From: Chryseobacterium sp. FH1
Lineage (GTDB): Bacteria; Bacteroidota; Bacteroidia; Flavobacteriales; Weeksellaceae
Length of the DNA: 64,000 nt
NCBI RefSeq assembly: GCF_000735135.1
Contig: NZ_JPLZ01000006.1
Location: forward strand, 1,798,001 to 1,862,000
Reading direction: 5' to 3'
Part shown: positions 63,438 to 64,000 of the stretch, piece after piece
Layout of the letters: each line of letters opens with the position of its first letter
Numbering within the stretch: the stretch's first letter is position 1
Program-made: the position numbers and the translations under genes
Notes under the pieces: generated by a model
The model's input: only the letters and a program-made list of their open reading frames with translations
Told to the model about the DNA's origin: nothing
Databases searched by the model: none

Positions 63438-64000
63438 ATGAAACAAATAATAATCTCTGTGAGCATTGCAACTTTGGCTTTTTCCAACAGCTTTTTTGGA
63501 CAGCAGGAAAAATCATCTACGTTGAAATCTGCGTACCAAAATGATTTTTTCATAGGCACAGCTTTAGGGCTTTCTCAAATTTACGAATCGGATCTGCAAG
63601 AATCAAAAATTGTAAAAGATCAATTCAATTCCATTGTTGCAGAAAACTGTATGAAATCGATGTTTTTACAACCGAAGGAAGGTCAGTTTTTCTTTGATGA
63701 TGCAGACAAATTTGTATCTCTCGGAGAGAAAAATAAGATGTTCACAATTGGACACACTTTGATTTGGCATTCCCAATTACCAGATTGGTTTTTCATTGAT
63801 AAAAATGGAAATGATGTTTCTGCGGAAGCTTTGAAACAGAGAATGAAAAATCACATTCAAACCGTCGTTACCAGATACAAAGGAAAAATAAAAGGTTGGG
63901 ACGTTGTTAATGAGGCTATTATGGAAAATGGATCTTATCGGAAAAGCAAATTCTTTGAAATCTTAGGAGAAGAATTTATTCCGTTGGCTTTCAAATACGC
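63438..64000 (+). CDS. GH10 endo-1,4-beta-xylanase, 3' end beyond the window
   Basis: The first 187 residues of an exported GH10 xylanase that cuts the xylan backbone. Signal peptide to about 21 (ending FFGQ). The fold shows FIGTALG near 38, ENCMKSMFLQPKEGQFFFDDADKFV near 69-93, GHTLIWHSQLPDWF near 105-118, and WDVVNEAIMENG near 154-165 with the acid/base Glu159. The catalytic nucleophile would lie beyond the window end. It starts 7 bp after the GPH gene and is co-transcribed with it. Confidence 0.93.
   Translation, partial: MKQIIISVSIATLAFSNSFFGQQEKSSTLKSAYQNDFFIGTALGLSQIYESDLQESKIVKDQFNSIVAENCMKSMFLQPKEGQFFFDDADKFVSLGEKNKMFTIGHTLIWHSQLPDWFFIDKNGNDVSAEALKQRMKNHIQTVVTRYKGKIKGWDVVNEAIMENGSYRKSKFFEILGEEFIPLAFKY

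Overview
The window comes from a low-GC member of the Bacteroidota, most likely a Chryseobacterium-like flavobacterium (family Weeksellaceae). The reasons are a SusC/SusD pair, DUF4249 and TonB-receptor proteins, many promoters with the Bacteroidetes -7 box TAnnTTTG, weak ribosome binding sites, and short palindromic repeats between genes. No rRNA, tRNA, CRISPR array, transposase or complete prophage was seen.

Layout. 1-4.1 kb: an esterase, a cupin, a CPA1 Na+/H+ antiporter, a small receiver-like protein and a Crp/Fnr regulator. 4.1-14.2 kb: an exported pirin, the oxidative pentose phosphate operon gnd-zwf-pgl, and an operon of an exported isochorismatase-fold hydrolase, an exported amidohydrolase and an outer-membrane porin, followed by a lone exported M17 N-domain. 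Three promoters here share one palindrome-containing sequence with identical spacing. The third has no protein gene behind it but is followed by a terminator, so it may make a small RNA. 14.2-23.1 kb: a redox and detoxification stretch of AraC and Crp regulators, short-chain dehydrogenases and two flavodoxin-fold quinone reductases, one of them exported. 23.5-30.4 kb: a TonB receptor with a DUF4249 lipoprotein, then a four-gene membrane cluster built on LemA and a GIDE-like protein. 30.7-37.6 kb: the two CoA-transferase subunits, separated by a damaged YoeB-type toxin, a HEPN-like remnant and an ABC exporter, then MgtE, a zeta-like kinase with a tiny overlapping partner gene, and a lipoprotein. 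37.7-40.9 kb: polA and a YciI protein.

41.4-64.0 kb is a xylan utilization locus. A Nudix-family regulator (XylR type) is followed by xylB, xylA, susC, susD, mannonate dehydratase, an SDR probably acting as fructuronate reductase, GH43, GH115 alpha-glucuronidase, aldose 1-epimerase, an SGLT symporter, a sialate-O-acetylesterase-type esterase, a GPH symporter and a GH10 xylanase cut by the window end. Together these would cleave acetylated glucuronoxylan at the cell envelope, import the products, and send xylose to xylulose-5-phosphate and glucuronate towards 2-keto-3-deoxygluconate. The pentose phosphate operon upstream could share intermediates with this route.
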